From Nostoc sp. FACHB-892 (GTDB lineage: Bacteria; Cyanobacteriota; Cyanobacteriia; Cyanobacteriales; Nostocaceae), in NCBI RefSeq assembly GCF_014698795.1, contig NZ_JACJTR010000037.1:1-64000 (forward strand): a DNA stretch of 64,000 bases, read 5' to 3'. The stretch's first letter is position 1. Each line of letters begins with the position of its first letter. Below the pieces are notes generated by a model that saw nothing but the letters and a program-made list of their open reading frames with translations, was not told the DNA's origin and ran no database searches. Below are positions 26,279 through 34,452 of the stretch, piece by piece. The position numbers were made by a program, and so were the translations under genes.

Positions 26279-28084
26279 TCAGTTTTGATTATTCCAAGGA
26301 TTGAACTTATATTTAATTGGAGAATTTTGGAGTAATTTTTCAATTCCTTTTCGGATCAGCTCTGGTGGAACTCCGTCTAATTTCAACTCGGTTTGGATAA
26401 ACTCATCAATGGAATTGGCTTTCGTCTTCTCTAAGAGCGCCAACATCTGTTGAGCTTGGGTTGTTGGTGTGCAAGACTCCTTAGTTTCAGCTTGAGAGGT
26501 TTGCTTATGACTTGGTGCAGAGTCAATAAAGTTTTTGGTATCCCGGTCATAACCAGAGAAATTCTTTAACAGAGGCATTGGTATCCATTCATTGATGCCG
26601 CCGTAATACACTGCTCTACCGACTGGTGATTGTGCAGCAATCTCCATTACTTGGGTTGAGGTAATCTTGCGATCGCTGGGAATGAGTTGAGTGGCAATCA
26701 TGGCGTTGTAAGCTGGAACGTTATCAGGATGAACCAACGCCACTGAAGTTAACTGCGATCGCAGTCCGCCAGAAATGCCCAAGTCATCAGTGTGAGGATT
26801 TTGCACGACAATCCAGAAATGCCAACCGGAACTATCACCGCAAGAACAGTAAGAGATGATTTTGTCCTTGAGCCAACCAATCTCACCCTTGGTATTTTTA
26901 AATTTGGAACAGACAGCCGTTCCTTCATCCAAAATAATCAGCTTGGAGCCAGAGATATTTTGAAATTCGGTAAAGCATTCTTTGACCCATAAGACTGCTT
27001 CGACCGGAGACATTTCTAGGATTTTAGCCCGTTTAAAAGTATCAACACGACCTTTGAAATAACCGGTTTCTTTCTCGTCACCTTTGGGGTCAATATAAAA
27101 GATGTGTATGCCAGGATGCAGTCGCTTAATAGCATCGATTGCATTGCTAATGGTGATACCCTTGCCAGAACCAGGGACACCAACCCACAGCATATTGGTA
27201 ACTTTTTTAGCAATGTGAGCGATTAAGTCATATTCAGTCTCTTGCTTTGAGGTGTAAGTGGAGATTTCGGTATTGACTGAAGGGGAAGAGGCACTTTGCA
27301 TGGGAGAAATTTTCCCTCCGCTCCCAGCTTCCTGCCCTGTTTCCTGTTCAAACCTTGCTCCCACAGCATGATTTGGTAATTGAGCAAATCGAGCTTGTGG
27401 GATACCAAGATTTTGCGGTTGTATGGCCTCTTGAATAACTGTTACTTGTTGGTAGTTAACTCGCGGGTCAATTGTCACTTGCGCTAAATGCCCAGACAAT
27501 TGCTCACGGGTGGGAAACTGCCCACGTAGCTGAATAAACCAATCAAGTAACCAACGGTAAGCATAAAATCTTTTCCCAGGGTCAACGGCATTCAGGTATT
27601 CACACACAACATGAGAACATTGTTTGAGCATGGCGAACTCATATTTCTCCATTGGCTCCAAGTGAAGCATCAAGTCAGCAATTTCATTTTGGTTAGCAAA
27701 ATATTCAACTCTAGCGACGCTATCACCCATTGCCGAAAGGAAAGTAAAGAAGTCGCCACGGATAAAGGGAATCGGTGCAAATTGATGGGTATCGTTGAGG
27801 TCTTGCACAATAGACCATAAGTATCCCACTCCTGCAACCATTGCACCGAGCGGAGCAAGTGGGGAAGTGGCATAGCAAACTGCACCAGCGGCCGCTGTCG
27901 CTAAAGTAATGAACTTAGCAAGATTCATGCCATTACGCTCATCTTTGGCGCGGACTAATAACTGATCTTGACGCTCCTGTAACCAAGAGGCGGTATTCCC
28001 AGCTTCCAAATACTCAATGCTGGGGTAGTCGTCACGCAGTAGTGCCGTTTCTTTGGTTCCTAGCATTGGTATTTGTTGCTGCAT
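26279..28084 (-). CDS. P-loop ATPase of mobile-element type
   Basis: 601 residues. A hydrophobic pair at about 55-95 (ITLATAAAGAVCYATSPLAPLGAMVAGVGYL) suggests membrane attachment. The ATPase domain is in the second half: Walker A WVGVPGSGKGITISN near 305 and Walker B KLIILDEGTAVC near 385, followed by HFWIVVQNPHTDDLG. The pattern HIFYIDPKGDEKE resembles HerA/TraD-type DNA translocases and coupling proteins, but I cannot assign it firmly. It is the last gene of a run with two membrane proteins upstream (11- and 3-base gaps), consistent with a membrane-bound DNA transfer or partition complex. Confidence 0.65.
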   Translation of the reverse strand: MQQQIPMLGTKETALLRDDYPSIEYLEAGNTASWLQERQDQLLVRAKDERNGMNLAKFITLATAAAGAVCYATSPLAPLGAMVAGVGYLWSIVQDLNDTHQFAPIPFIRGDFFTFLSAMGDSVARVEYFANQNEIADLMLHLEPMEKYEFAMLKQCSHVVCEYLNAVDPGKRFYAYRWLLDWFIQLRGQFPTREQLSGHLAQVTIDPRVNYQQVTVIQEAIQPQNLGIPQARFAQLPNHAVGARFEQETGQEAGSGGKISPMQSASSPSVNTEISTYTSKQETEYDLIAHIAKKVTNMLWVGVPGSGKGITISNAIDAIKRLHPGIHIFYIDPKGDEKETGYFKGRVDTFKRAKILEMSPVEAVLWVKECFTEFQNISGSKLIILDEGTAVCSKFKNTKGEIGWLKDKIISYCSCGDSSGWHFWIVVQNPHTDDLGISGGLRSQLTSVALVHPDNVPAYNAMIATQLIPSDRKITSTQVMEIAAQSPVGRAVYYGGINEWIPMPLLKNFSGYDRDTKNFIDSAPSHKQTSQAETKESCTPTTQAQQMLALLEKTKANSIDEFIQTELKLDGVPPELIRKGIEKLLQNSPIKYKFNPWNNQN

Positions 28085-28095
28085 GTGAATCCCTC

Positions 28096-28812
28096 TTACT
28101 TAGTTAATTTCCAAATGCTGTAACCAATCTCGCCTGCCATCATTGAGGCTACATTGTAAGCAAAACAAGCCAGGATTAAACCTGGGTTAGTGTAGCGGAA
28201 GGGATTACGACCAACGAAGGTAGTAGTCAGATCCAAAACCCAGAAAAATAGTGCGATCGCTCCCCCTGTATGACGTTCTTTCATGCCAGCCTTCTTGTAA
28301 TCACCCCACAATGCCACTGTCAGGTCGATATTCCCATTCGGTTTACTGCCGAGTGTGTATTGTTTTGATTCCTCAAACTCATGCTTGGCTTGATTTGGGT
28401 CTTTGCCACGCAATGTTCGTGCCTCCATCACTTGCACTAATGCAGAGATGCCAAAACTAATCCAAAACAACACATTGAACGGTAATTGTAACCAACCGAT
28501 CCAACCGATCCATTCTTGCTCAAACCACGGGAGGAGGGGTTTTCCCTGGAATAAAACTTGCCAGATGCTATCAGTAGAAAGCAGTGTACCAATCCAGAAA
28601 CCAATTGCACCAACCAGTTTGTATCCGGGTGTGCCTGGAGTAACGAATTGGGCAATGATATGTGAGATAAAGATGACTGGCAGTGAGATTAATGCCACAA
28701 TCCACCGAGCTAATAATTCTAAGTAGTCACTCCCTCCTTTTTTCGGCTCTTTTTGTGGTGATGATTCTGGTTTTGGTTGTGAATTAGATTTGTTTGGAGT
28801 GAGATATTTCAT
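28096..28812 (-). CDS. Multi-pass membrane protein
   Basis: 238 residues. A hydrophilic Lys/Ser/Pro-rich N-terminus (1-30) precedes four to five membrane segments: about 35-58, 66-84, 103-125, 182-202 and 210-232. No known domain seen. It lies 3 bases after the upstream gene and 11 bases before the ATPase gene, so the three gene products probably form one complex. Confidence 0.65.
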   Translation of the reverse strand: MKYLTPNKSNSQPKPESSPQKEPKKGGSDYLELLARWIVALISLPVIFISHIIAQFVTPGTPGYKLVGAIGFWIGTLLSTDSIWQVLFQGKPLLPWFEQEWIGWIGWLQLPFNVLFWISFGISALVQVMEARTLRGKDPNQAKHEFEESKQYTLGSKPNGNIDLTVALWGDYKKAGMKERHTGGAIALFFWVLDLTTTFVGRNPFRYTNPGLILACFAYNVASMMAGEIGYSIWKLTK

Positions 28813-28815
28813 AAA

Positions 28816-29226
28816 TCAATCACGGGAATCTTGGTACAGTGGCGAATTCTTACAAGCGTTTTTGAATCTATACTTCCACCGCCATTGCCTCTGTTCAATG
28901 CGTCCAATACATAAACCAGTTGAGTCATACACAAAAACTGTCTCATCTTCTAAATAACCTGTAGTGTCAGGTCTAGGGTTACGTTTTTTTGAGTCTAAAT
29001 AGTTCCTGATTCGTAACTTACTAAATGAGGGCGTAACTCCAAGAGAGTTAATTTTGTCTGCGGTCGCTGCCCTTTGCTCGGCTTTAATGCGTTCTAGTTC
29101 TTCAGACTCTCGAATCGTAATACCACTGTTGTAAGTTTTGAATTGGGCTGGCAGTTGCGATAACCAAGGACTTGCGATTAACCCCATGCCCAATAATCCT
29201 AACATGGCTTGCTTTTGGTATTTCAT
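28816..29226 (-). CDS. Membrane-anchored small protein
   Basis: About 136 residues. An N-terminal hydrophobic stretch (AMLGLLGMGLIASPWLSQ) acts as a signal or anchor, followed by a helical charged region (RESEELERIKAEQRAATADK), a short RKRNPRPDTTGYLEDETVFVYD-like stretch and two Cys (GLCIGRIEQRQWRW, FKNACKN). I chose ATG 29226; a GTG two codons earlier is also possible. It directly follows the frameshift extension described at 29247. Confidence 0.6.
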   Translation of the reverse strand: MKYQKQAMLGLLGMGLIASPWLSQLPAQFKTYNSGITIRESEELERIKAEQRAATADKINSLGVTPSFSKLRIRNYLDSKKRNPRPDTTGYLEDETVFVYDSTGLCIGRIEQRQWRWKYRFKNACKNSPLYQDSRD

Positions 29227-29246
29227 AAGCACTCAGCCGGAATATT

Positions 29247-30100
29247 CTACTGTTGAAGACCGTCGATACTTTGCGTTTTTTGGGGTGGCGGTGCATTAGC
29301 AACACGAATGTAAACAGACAGCCCAATACAAATTAAGAAAAAAATAATTGAGAATCCGAAAAGATTCTGCTCGAAGAACTTGCGCCATTTTAAGCTGGAG
29401 ATTGGAATTGCTTGTTCAACAAAGAGCGTGTCAAATTTTTCAGATCCTGAATTGTCGCGGGTCGTGTAGACTTTTTTTCTGATGTCGGTACTCCTAGTTC
29501 TTGTAAGAATGCTTCCGGGTCAAAACCAGAAGTTGCAGTATTAGTGAGTTTTTGAACCTCTTGTTTTACCTCATCCCCAGTCTTTAACCCGTACTCTTGG
29601 GTAATTTGTTGCCTGATTTCGGGATTCTTGGCCAACTGATAAATAAACGCTATTTCATCAAAACCTTGCTCTGTGCGTCGCTGTAATGAACGAGCATCAA
29701 GTTCACTCGTGATTTCATCGAACAATTCTTGCTCAAATTCATGAACTGCCAGCGCTTGAGCAACAGCCTTGCCTGCCACAATGTCCAAGAACGCTTTAAA
29801 CGTTTCCCGACTGACTCCAGCAAGATGTAATTGTTCACTCACACTTTCTATAGCTTGAGTTTGTATATTCGCCAAATTGCTTTCACCTCCTAACAGCTTC
29901 GATTTGTCGAGGGTTGCTTGCGCTAGATTGAACAACTTTTCTAAGCGATCGCTGATTTCTACAGGAAATTCTTCTGCATTTGGATCAACAGCTGGATCTG
30001 ACTGAGCCAGTTGTTCTAATCCAGCAATGATTTGCTCTGGCTTGTAGTTAGCACTCAATAATTCAAATAATTCTGCACGAGTAAATATGCTATCCGACAT
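29247..30100 (-). CDS. Predicted -1 frameshift product with C-terminal membrane helix
   Basis: The 236-codon gene at 29390-30100 contains an in-frame A AAA AAG heptamer at 29477-29471. Slipping -1 there opens a frame of 74 further codons beginning VYTTRDNSG, running through LKWRKFFEQNLFGFSII and FFLICIGLSVYIRV (a clear membrane helix) to a TAG at 29247. This extension has no ATG, GTG or TTG of its own before the helix. An AGGAG (29491-29495) sits 13 bases before the heptamer, as the stimulatory internal Shine-Dalgarno does in E. coli dnaX. The result would be a membrane-anchored form of about 284 residues. Alternatives are transcriptional slippage on the A7 run or a homopolymer sequencing error. 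Confidence 0.6.
29390..30100 (-). CDS. Soluble helical protein with internal slippery site
   Basis: 236 residues, acidic and helical throughout, no signal or membrane segment. Segments such as RAELFELLSANYKPEQIIAG and EQELFDEITSELDARSLQRR suggest coiled or bundle structure. I recognise no domain. It is the zero-frame product; a -1 shift at residue ~209 would replace the last ~27 residues with a 74-residue tail carrying a membrane helix. It lies just upstream of the two membrane proteins and the P-loop ATPase and may be their soluble partner. Confidence 0.7.
   Translation of the reverse strand: MSDSIFTRAELFELLSANYKPEQIIAGLEQLAQSDPAVDPNAEEFPVEISDRLEKLFNLAQATLDKSKLLGGESNLANIQTQAIESVSEQLHLAGVSRETFKAFLDIVAGKAVAQALAVHEFEQELFDEITSELDARSLQRRTEQGFDEIAFIYQLAKNPEIRQQITQEYGLKTGDEVKQEVQKLTNTATSGFDPEAFLQELGVPTSEKKSTRPATIQDLKNLTRSLLNKQFQSPA
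29471..29495 (-). promoter_or_regulatory. Slippery heptamer with upstream Shine-Dalgarno-like stimulator
   Basis: Read on the minus strand: AGGAG, 13 bases, then A AAA AAG, in the correct phase of the host gene (codons GAA AAA AAG). This is the arrangement of the dnaX frameshift signal. I do not see an obvious strong stem-loop right after it. Confidence 0.55.
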
Positions 30101-30126
30101 GATGTGTTTCTCCTAAACTGTGTGAT

Positions 30127-30230
30127 GTCAAAAAGAAGAAGGGGAGCAGGGAGCAAGGGGGATGGACTGAGACGGAGCTTGTACTTCTTTTCTAGATAAA
30201 CGCTCGCTTAAGGGCGGGGCTTCATACTTA
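30127..30230. repeat. G-rich dispersed repeat
   Basis: Second copy of the element at 11909-11990: a run rich in GGGAGCAGGG, then CTGAGACGGAGCTTGT (30167-30182) and GGGGCTTC (30216-30223) at nearly the same spacing. A reverse-strand C-rich copy follows to about 30300. The repeat forms the 3' end of the HTH gene at 30228. Confidence 0.55.
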
Positions 30231-30704
30231 TGTTCCGCTATGCTCCACGCAAAGTTTTGGACTTGACTTACTCTCCCTGCCCCCTGCTCCCTTCCCCTCT
30301 GCCTCTTCTGTAAATCCCAGTTGTTCTTGTTCAAACTGGGCACGGGTGTACTGGACTTTATTCGCTTCAACAATTGCTTCGACAAGAGCTTTTTTATCAA
30401 TCCCTTGAGTGATATCTCCAAACAATTCACCAATCTTTGCTATCACCCACACTTGATAAGATGTGATCGGTGCAGCACGGAGATTTTTCTCTTGAGCTAA
30501 TGCCTGCATCCTTATAAGTATTAATCTATACTCTGGAATCAAAGAGGCGACTTTTGCCCATCGTTCCAATGTCCGGGGACAAATACCTATAATTTTCGCC
30601 GCTTTCGCTTTTGACATTGGTAAAACTAAGGGATTTACCCCTGATTGGCTTTGTTTTTGATTAAAAAGTTGTTTTCTCCATCCTGATTCCATGAACTTAG
30701 TCAA
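30228..30704 (-). CDS. Helix-turn-helix protein with repeat-derived C-terminus
   Basis: 158 residues. KAKAAKIIGICPRTLERWAK (about 32-51) is a good MerR/excisionase-like HTH that should bind DNA. Helices follow (QVWVIAKIGELFGDITQ, ALVEAIVEANKVQYTRAQFE). From about residue 132 the sequence (GKGAGGRESKSSPK) is encoded by the G-rich dispersed repeat, so the natural end may have been replaced. It lies between two repeat arrays and a run of leftward genes. Confidence 0.65.
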   Translation of the reverse strand: MTKFMESGWRKQLFNQKQSQSGVNPLVLPMSKAKAAKIIGICPRTLERWAKVASLIPEYRLILIRMQALAQEKNLRAAPITSYQVWVIAKIGELFGDITQGIDKKALVEAIVEANKVQYTRAQFEQEQLGFTEEAEGKGAGGRESKSSPKLCVEHSGT

Positions 30705-30755
30705 ATCCGTATCAATAGCCTCAAAAAGATAGTCAATATCCGTAGCATCTAAGTG

Positions 30756-30909
30756 TCAATATGGATATCAATATGGATGTCCATGTGGATATCAATGACC
30801 AGTGTCTATTGACTGTCTATTGACCTTGCTCTCTTATAATAAAAAACCGCACCAAGCGGTTCAAGCTACTAAGTTGACAACTTTGTTGACAACTTTGTTG
30901 ATAACTCAT
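30756..30909. repeat. Two arrays of 11-12-bp direct repeats
   Basis: TCAATATGGATA (30756), TCAATATGGATG (30768), TCCATGTGGATA (30780) and partial TCAATGACCAG (30792) lie head to tail. Two exact TGTCTATTGAC units follow at 30803 and 30814. A third set, TTGACAACTTTG twice plus TTGATAACTCAT, spans 30874-30909. They lie in the gap between two HTH protein genes and may be iterons or operators. Confidence 0.55.
30840..30861 (-). terminator. Rho-independent terminator
   Basis: On the minus strand AACCGC-TTGGT-GCGGTT is followed by a T run. It lies 67 bases after the stop of the gene at 30928-31173 and separates it from the HTH gene further left. Confidence 0.65.
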
Positions 30910-30927
30910 AAATTTTCAGTGGGATAT

Positions 30928-31173
30928 TTACCAAGCTCCCTCGGGGCGAAAACTCTTACCTTCTTTCAACCATTTATTATGATGTATTGCGGCTAAAGCT
31001 TTTACTCTCGAAGATGGTTGACGATGAGTTCTAGATGATTTTTTGCAGGCATAAGCTGTCATTGTTCTGGCTCTAATATTTAAATATCCTGATGCCTCTT
31101 CAAAACTTAATCCCCAAATTTCACAAAAAACTAATGGGTCAAGTTCTTTGATTTCTTCAGTTTGTGCGGTCAT
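30928..31173 (-). CDS. Small putative DNA-binding protein
   Basis: 81 residues. WGLSFEEASGYLNIRARTMTA resembles a helix-turn-helix, followed by a basic loop (CKKSSRTHRQPSSRVK) and a helix LAAIHHNKWLKEG. Such a layout fits a small replication or excision regulator of a mobile element. It starts a group that ends at the terminator at 30840-30861. The exact family is not recognised. Confidence 0.55.
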   Translation of the reverse strand: MTAQTEEIKELDPLVFCEIWGLSFEEASGYLNIRARTMTAYACKKSSRTHRQPSSRVKALAAIHHNKWLKEGKSFRPEGAW

Positions 31174-31220
31174 ACTTTAGCTCAAAAGTTAAGTTTTGGG
31201 GTAACTGCCATTTCTGGCAG

Positions 31221-31255
31221 AAGCGATCGCCTTCTTTGTCCGGTAGCGATCGCTT
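31221..31255. repeat. HIP1-containing inverted repeat
   Basis: AAGCGATCGC at 31221-31230 pairs with GCGATCGCTT at 31246-31255. Both arms contain the HIP1 octamer. It lies between genes at 31173 and 31308 and may act as a terminator or only be two HIP1 sites. Confidence 0.5.
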
Positions 31256-31307
31256 TAATTTATGCTTGGCTCTTTTATACGAACTGGGCAAATGATTTTC
31301 CGTATGG

Positions 31308-31586
31308 TCATTTTGAAGTCTGACTTTGTTTAACCAACACTGAACGCAGGTACTGCCGACAGGCTGTCTCTCCCCGATAAATCAGAATCCGCAGTGCCTG
31401 TATTTCCTGCATTGGAGAAACACAGATTTCGGCAATCGCAGCAATCAAATTCTGTTGCTTCTGCACATAATCTTGATGTTGCTGCTCTAACACAGCAATT
31501 TTGGAGTTTAACTGTTGTATCTGCCGCAATGCTTGAGTTAAGGAAGATTCTCTGATTTGAGACTGGTTATCTAATGTTAATGTCAT
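31308..31586 (-). CDS. Small coiled-coil protein
   Basis: 92 residues. Residues 12-50 (ESSLTQALRQIQQLNSKIAV, then LEQQHQDYVQKQQNLI) form a strong coiled coil. The C-terminal half is basic. No family recognised. A run of AAGGAG lies just upstream of the ATG. It is part of the leftward run of element genes and may be a structural or regulatory subunit. Confidence 0.6.
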   Translation of the reverse strand: MTLTLDNQSQIRESSLTQALRQIQQLNSKIAVLEQQHQDYVQKQQNLIAAIAEICVSPMQEIQALRILIYRGETACRQYLRSVLVKQSQTSK

Positions 31587-31618
31587 TTTTTTCTCCTTTA
31601 AATTTAGATTCTTTCTGC

Positions 31619-31831
31619 TTACTGTTGAGTTGCCTGCTGTACACCATCAATTGCATCTACTATTTCCTCTAAAACATTGAACGCATCATTTAGAACTACA
31701 TCGTTTGATGTAGACAAATGCTCTGACGATTGAAGCCTGCGATAATCCTTACTACTCCCAACAAGCCGCAATGTATGTTGGCAACCTTGCAAGATAGTCC
31801 GAATCTCTGATGTGGTTAATTTGATTTCCAT
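31619..31831 (-). CDS. Small hypothetical protein
   Basis: 70 residues. EIKLTTSEIRTILQGCQHTL is a likely amphipathic helix, followed by LVGSSKDYRRLQ and an acidic end VLEEIVDAIDGVQQ. No domain recognised. It lies in the leftward run, 14 bases after the membrane protein gene upstream. Confidence 0.55.
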   Translation of the reverse strand: MEIKLTTSEIRTILQGCQHTLRLVGSSKDYRRLQSSEHLSTSNDVVLNDAFNVLEEIVDAIDGVQQATQQ

Positions 31832-31845
31832 CGTTGTTTCTTCCC

Positions 31846-32169
31846 CTAAAATTTATCTCGTTGAATGCTGAAGATTGCTCCGACTAAAGAAGTCCCTAAG
31901 AAGGCAGAAAAACTTACCAGCATTGCACCCAAGCAGATACTTTTCTGTTGCTGCCAGTAATGAGAACTCGTAGCAATCTCTATTCCCCAGCATCCCATTG
32001 CCCCTACTCCTGAAAAGCAAGTCTTGAGCAGAGAGACAATTGCAGTTGTTTCTATGATGCGATCAATGAAAATCCTGGGGTTGAATCTTCTCCTAATACG
32101 GCGGCGAAGAACCATTTTACTCTTGTAGTCTAATTGAGATTGGTAAACAACTTGTTTGTGATTAGTCAT
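31846..32169 (-). CDS. Small basic membrane protein
   Basis: 107 residues. A basic start (KMVLRRRIRRRFNPRIF) precedes two hydrophobic segments at about 46-66 and 80-100 (ICLGAMLVSFSAFLGTSLVGAIF). No family recognised. It overlaps the upstream gene end by 4 bases, so the two are likely translated together. Confidence 0.55.
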   Translation of the reverse strand: MTNHKQVVYQSQLDYKSKMVLRRRIRRRFNPRIFIDRIIETTAIVSLLKTCFSGVGAMGCWGIEIATSSHYWQQQKSICLGAMLVSFSAFLGTSLVGAIFSIQRDKF

Positions 32170-32366
32170 TTGGAATCCTCCAATTCAATAAAAAACCCTG
32201 CACCAATATTGCTAATCTTTACCTTTCTTTGATTGATCAAGGTTTGAATAACTGACAAACTGAAGTTAATATGACACAATCGAGCGCTACCCCCACAACG
32301 ACGCAGGTATTGTATGCATAGTGAGGAATTATCAGTAGGAGTAGGATGAGTAGATTTTCGCGGCAT
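32166..32366 (-). CDS. Small putative winged-helix protein
   Basis: About 66 residues from the chosen ATG (AGGA 9 bases upstream); a TTG 9 codons earlier is less likely. CIQYLRRCGGSARLCHINFS reads like the start of a winged-helix domain, with VIQTLINQRKVKISNIGAGF as recognition helix and wing. It may regulate the element. It overlaps the next gene by 4 bases. Confidence 0.5.
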   Translation of the reverse strand: MPRKSTHPTPTDNSSLCIQYLRRCGGSARLCHINFSLSVIQTLINQRKVKISNIGAGFFIELEDSK

Positions 32367-32389
32367 GATATTTTTCCTATTGGTGTTAT

Positions 32390-33163
32390 TCAATTAAGTT
32401 CAGGTAATTGTGCAAGCGCTCCTTCCATCCATGTTTGAATTGCTTCCATCTCAGAAACACCTCGTGCTACAGCATCAACTATGTGCTTTTGATAAGAGTT
32501 AGCAGCATGATTCGGATGTCCAAACTTATTACCAGCCCAAGCCAAACACATGGTTTTCACTAGTTCGTCAATCTGAACAGAATCAAGCTCACTCGGACTG
32601 GTAACATTTCGAGAATGCAGCCACTCTTTGACTAAATCGAGTGGATAATTTAAAAGTGTGCGAACTTCTTTGACTCGCAAATCTTTTGGGTTGATTGATG
32701 GTGGAGTTATAGCTTGTTTTGGTGGCTGAACTCTATACTGTTGATTGTCTTTCCTGGGTCTAATATTATTGTGCGGTTGGTCAGCCTTTTTAGGAGTACC
32801 AGCACCTTCACCATCATTATCTTCATCAGCAGTCACCGATAAAATTGCACAAACCGCATATCGTCGTGCATAGGTCAAAGCTGCACCAAATTTTTGAGAA
32901 TCAGCAATCTCAGGTAAAGGATAGGTGCTGGTGATACTCTCTCCAGATTGATGAAAAATATGAGTCCGTAGCACGGTTTTACCTTCAAAGATTTCGGTGG
33001 TTTGAATTATTACTAATCCATGTTTACCAAGCGCAGGAGTGACAGCATCCAAAACAGCATCTAAAGTTGCATATTTGCGTTTATAGTGAGGATTAGTACC
33101 GTCTTTTTGAATGGGGTTAAACTCTGCCTTTGCTTTGATTAAAGCTTTGATTAATTCTTGCAT
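32390..33163 (-). CDS. ERF-family single-strand annealing recombinase
   Basis: 257 residues from the chosen ATG, which has GGAG 7 bases upstream; a TTG 8 codons earlier overlaps the previous gene. The ERF signature is clear: KAEFNPIQKDGTNPHYKRKY near the start, then LGKHGLVIIQTTE, and KFGAALTYARRYAVCAILSV near 95-115 followed by DEDNDGEGAG. ERF proteins anneal single-stranded DNA in phage and plasmid recombination. The tail (150-257) is a separate helical part. It marks this gene run as a phage- or plasmid-derived element. Confidence 0.88.
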   Translation of the reverse strand: MQELIKALIKAKAEFNPIQKDGTNPHYKRKYATLDAVLDAVTPALGKHGLVIIQTTEIFEGKTVLRTHIFHQSGESITSTYPLPEIADSQKFGAALTYARRYAVCAILSVTADEDNDGEGAGTPKKADQPHNNIRPRKDNQQYRVQPPKQAITPPSINPKDLRVKEVRTLLNYPLDLVKEWLHSRNVTSPSELDSVQIDELVKTMCLAWAGNKFGHPNHAANSYQKHIVDAVARGVSEMEAIQTWMEGALAQLPELN

Positions 33164-33180
33164 TGTCCGGCTCCAAATTC

Positions 33181-33441
33181 TTACCAATCAGTTTCGTTAA
33201 CATTGCCCGACACTTTTTTGCTAGATTTAGCCTTAGTAATCTGAAACTCTGAGGCTTTTAGCACAGGCATTGCCGCTTGTTTTACCGAAGCCTTGGCTTG
33301 GTGATAGAGAAATTGGGTTATTCCATCCGCGTCTTCTCCATCCTCGACTTGCGCCCATAGAGAACAGCCTAAATCGAGTGATTCAAAATTGCCGAGATTG
33401 AATTTTCTGGAGTAGCTAACAGATACAGTTGTGAATTTCAT
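33181..33441 (-). CDS. Small hypothetical protein of the recombination region
   Basis: About 86 residues from the ATG at 33441. FTTVSVSYSRKFNLGNFESL is followed by an acidic loop QVEDGEDADG, then helix and basic tail. The pattern of a short beta-rich start is like small single-strand-binding-related proteins, but I cannot assign it. It lies directly upstream of the ERF gene. Confidence 0.55.
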   Translation of the reverse strand: MKFTTVSVSYSRKFNLGNFESLDLGCSLWAQVEDGEDADGITQFLYHQAKASVKQAAMPVLKASEFQITKAKSSKKVSGNVNETDW

Positions 33442-33449
33442 TTTGGTTA

Positions 33450-33677
33450 TCAATTTTTTTCATTACTATCAACCATCTCAATGCTGAGTCTTTGGCATAA
33501 ATCACCAGCTTTTACACCGATAATTCCTGGCTCTATTTCGGTAGATAATTCCTCGATAATTGAATGGAAGCCAGGGTCTTTATCATTGATTTCTACCTCA
33601 ATCAAACCTGCATTATTCGATATAATAGTTGCCCAACTTGGTAAAGCTTGAGGAATACTCGTTGCATAGAATTTCAT
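33450..33677 (-). CDS. Small hypothetical protein
   Basis: 75 residues. MKFYATSIPQALPSWATIIS then NNAGLIEVEINDKDPG and an acidic stretch. No domain recognised. Its ATG overlaps the stop of the gene upstream by one base (TAATG type), so translation is coupled. Confidence 0.55.
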   Translation of the reverse strand: MKFYATSIPQALPSWATIISNNAGLIEVEINDKDPGFHSIIEELSTEIEPGIIGVKAGDLCQRLSIEMVDSNEKN

Positions 33678-33889
33678 TACTCTGCTTCCTGATTAAACTT
33701 GACTTCAACAATTTCTTCTACACACCCCATTGCCTCGCCCAAGTAGTGCAGAACATCGCCCAAATGAGTTGCTGCTTCTGGGTCAATCTTCTTGTCTGCA
33801 ATCAACAAAAGCCAATTTTCGTTTTGGGCAATCGCCTGAATCTTCAGGTAGCACGAGTTGAAAGTTTTCAGTATTTCTATCGGTTCCAT
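33677..33889 (-). CDS. Small hypothetical protein
   Basis: 70 residues, acidic, mostly helical: EILKTFNSCYLKIQAIAQNE, then KIDPEAATHLGDVLHYLGEA. No family recognised. It is coupled to the gene at 33450-33677 by a one-base overlap and belongs to the leftward run. Confidence 0.55.
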   Translation of the reverse strand: MEPIEILKTFNSCYLKIQAIAQNENWLLLIADKKIDPEAATHLGDVLHYLGEAMGCVEEIVEVKFNQEAE

Positions 33890-33985
33890 TGGCTTATCCG
33901 ATGAGTTGTGTTGTTCTATTCCGATAAACTGATAATTTAGCTTTGTTCTTCAGTTACAGGTGGGTCTTACTGCCCACCCGTTTCC

Positions 33986-34420
33986 TTACGCTGCAACTAA
34001 ATCTCTAGTTTCTGGAACGTGTCTCTTTAACCGCTCCCACTCGTCACTCGTTAGCGCGTCAAATTCTTTGTCTAGCAACTCTTCTTCTGTGAGCGGTTGC
34101 TCTGTAGCCGTTCTTGATATCTTTGCCACGTTCAAAAATTCATCCAATTCAACTGCTGCATCAACCGGCTCGGCATATCGAAGAAAATCCACTCCGTTAG
34201 ACCAGTGGGTGATGTGTTGAAATACCACCCCAATCATTGAATCAGCTTTGTACACTCGATAATTCCTGGGGCAGGCTCCATTAACGTAAACCAGTTTGTA
34301 ACCAGAGATTTCTATGACCTCTGCGCTGGGGTCGGTTGGAGGCAGGAGAATTTTGTCTGTTGGATCATCCAACTGGGTTTCTTGAAGAGAAAATGGGCTA
34401 ATCATATTGCAATATGCCAT
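33986..34420 (-). CDS. Hypothetical protein of the element
   Basis: 144 residues, acidic. A beta-rich middle (VIEISGYKLVYVNGACPRNY, then SMIGVVFQHITHWSNG) is followed by helices ending LTSDEWERLKRHVPETRDL. No domain recognised. It lies between hairpins and may have its own control. Confidence 0.55.
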   Translation of the reverse strand: MAYCNMISPFSLQETQLDDPTDKILLPPTDPSAEVIEISGYKLVYVNGACPRNYRVYKADSMIGVVFQHITHWSNGVDFLRYAEPVDAAVELDEFLNVAKISRTATEQPLTEEELLDKEFDALTSDEWERLKRHVPETRDLVAA

Positions 34421-34452
34421 GATGATTTCGATTGTTTAAATTTGATTTGTGC

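Noticed and set aside
30128..30433. Open frame of 101 codons on the minus strand
   Set aside because: It is a shifted frame of the HTH gene and the G-rich repeat.
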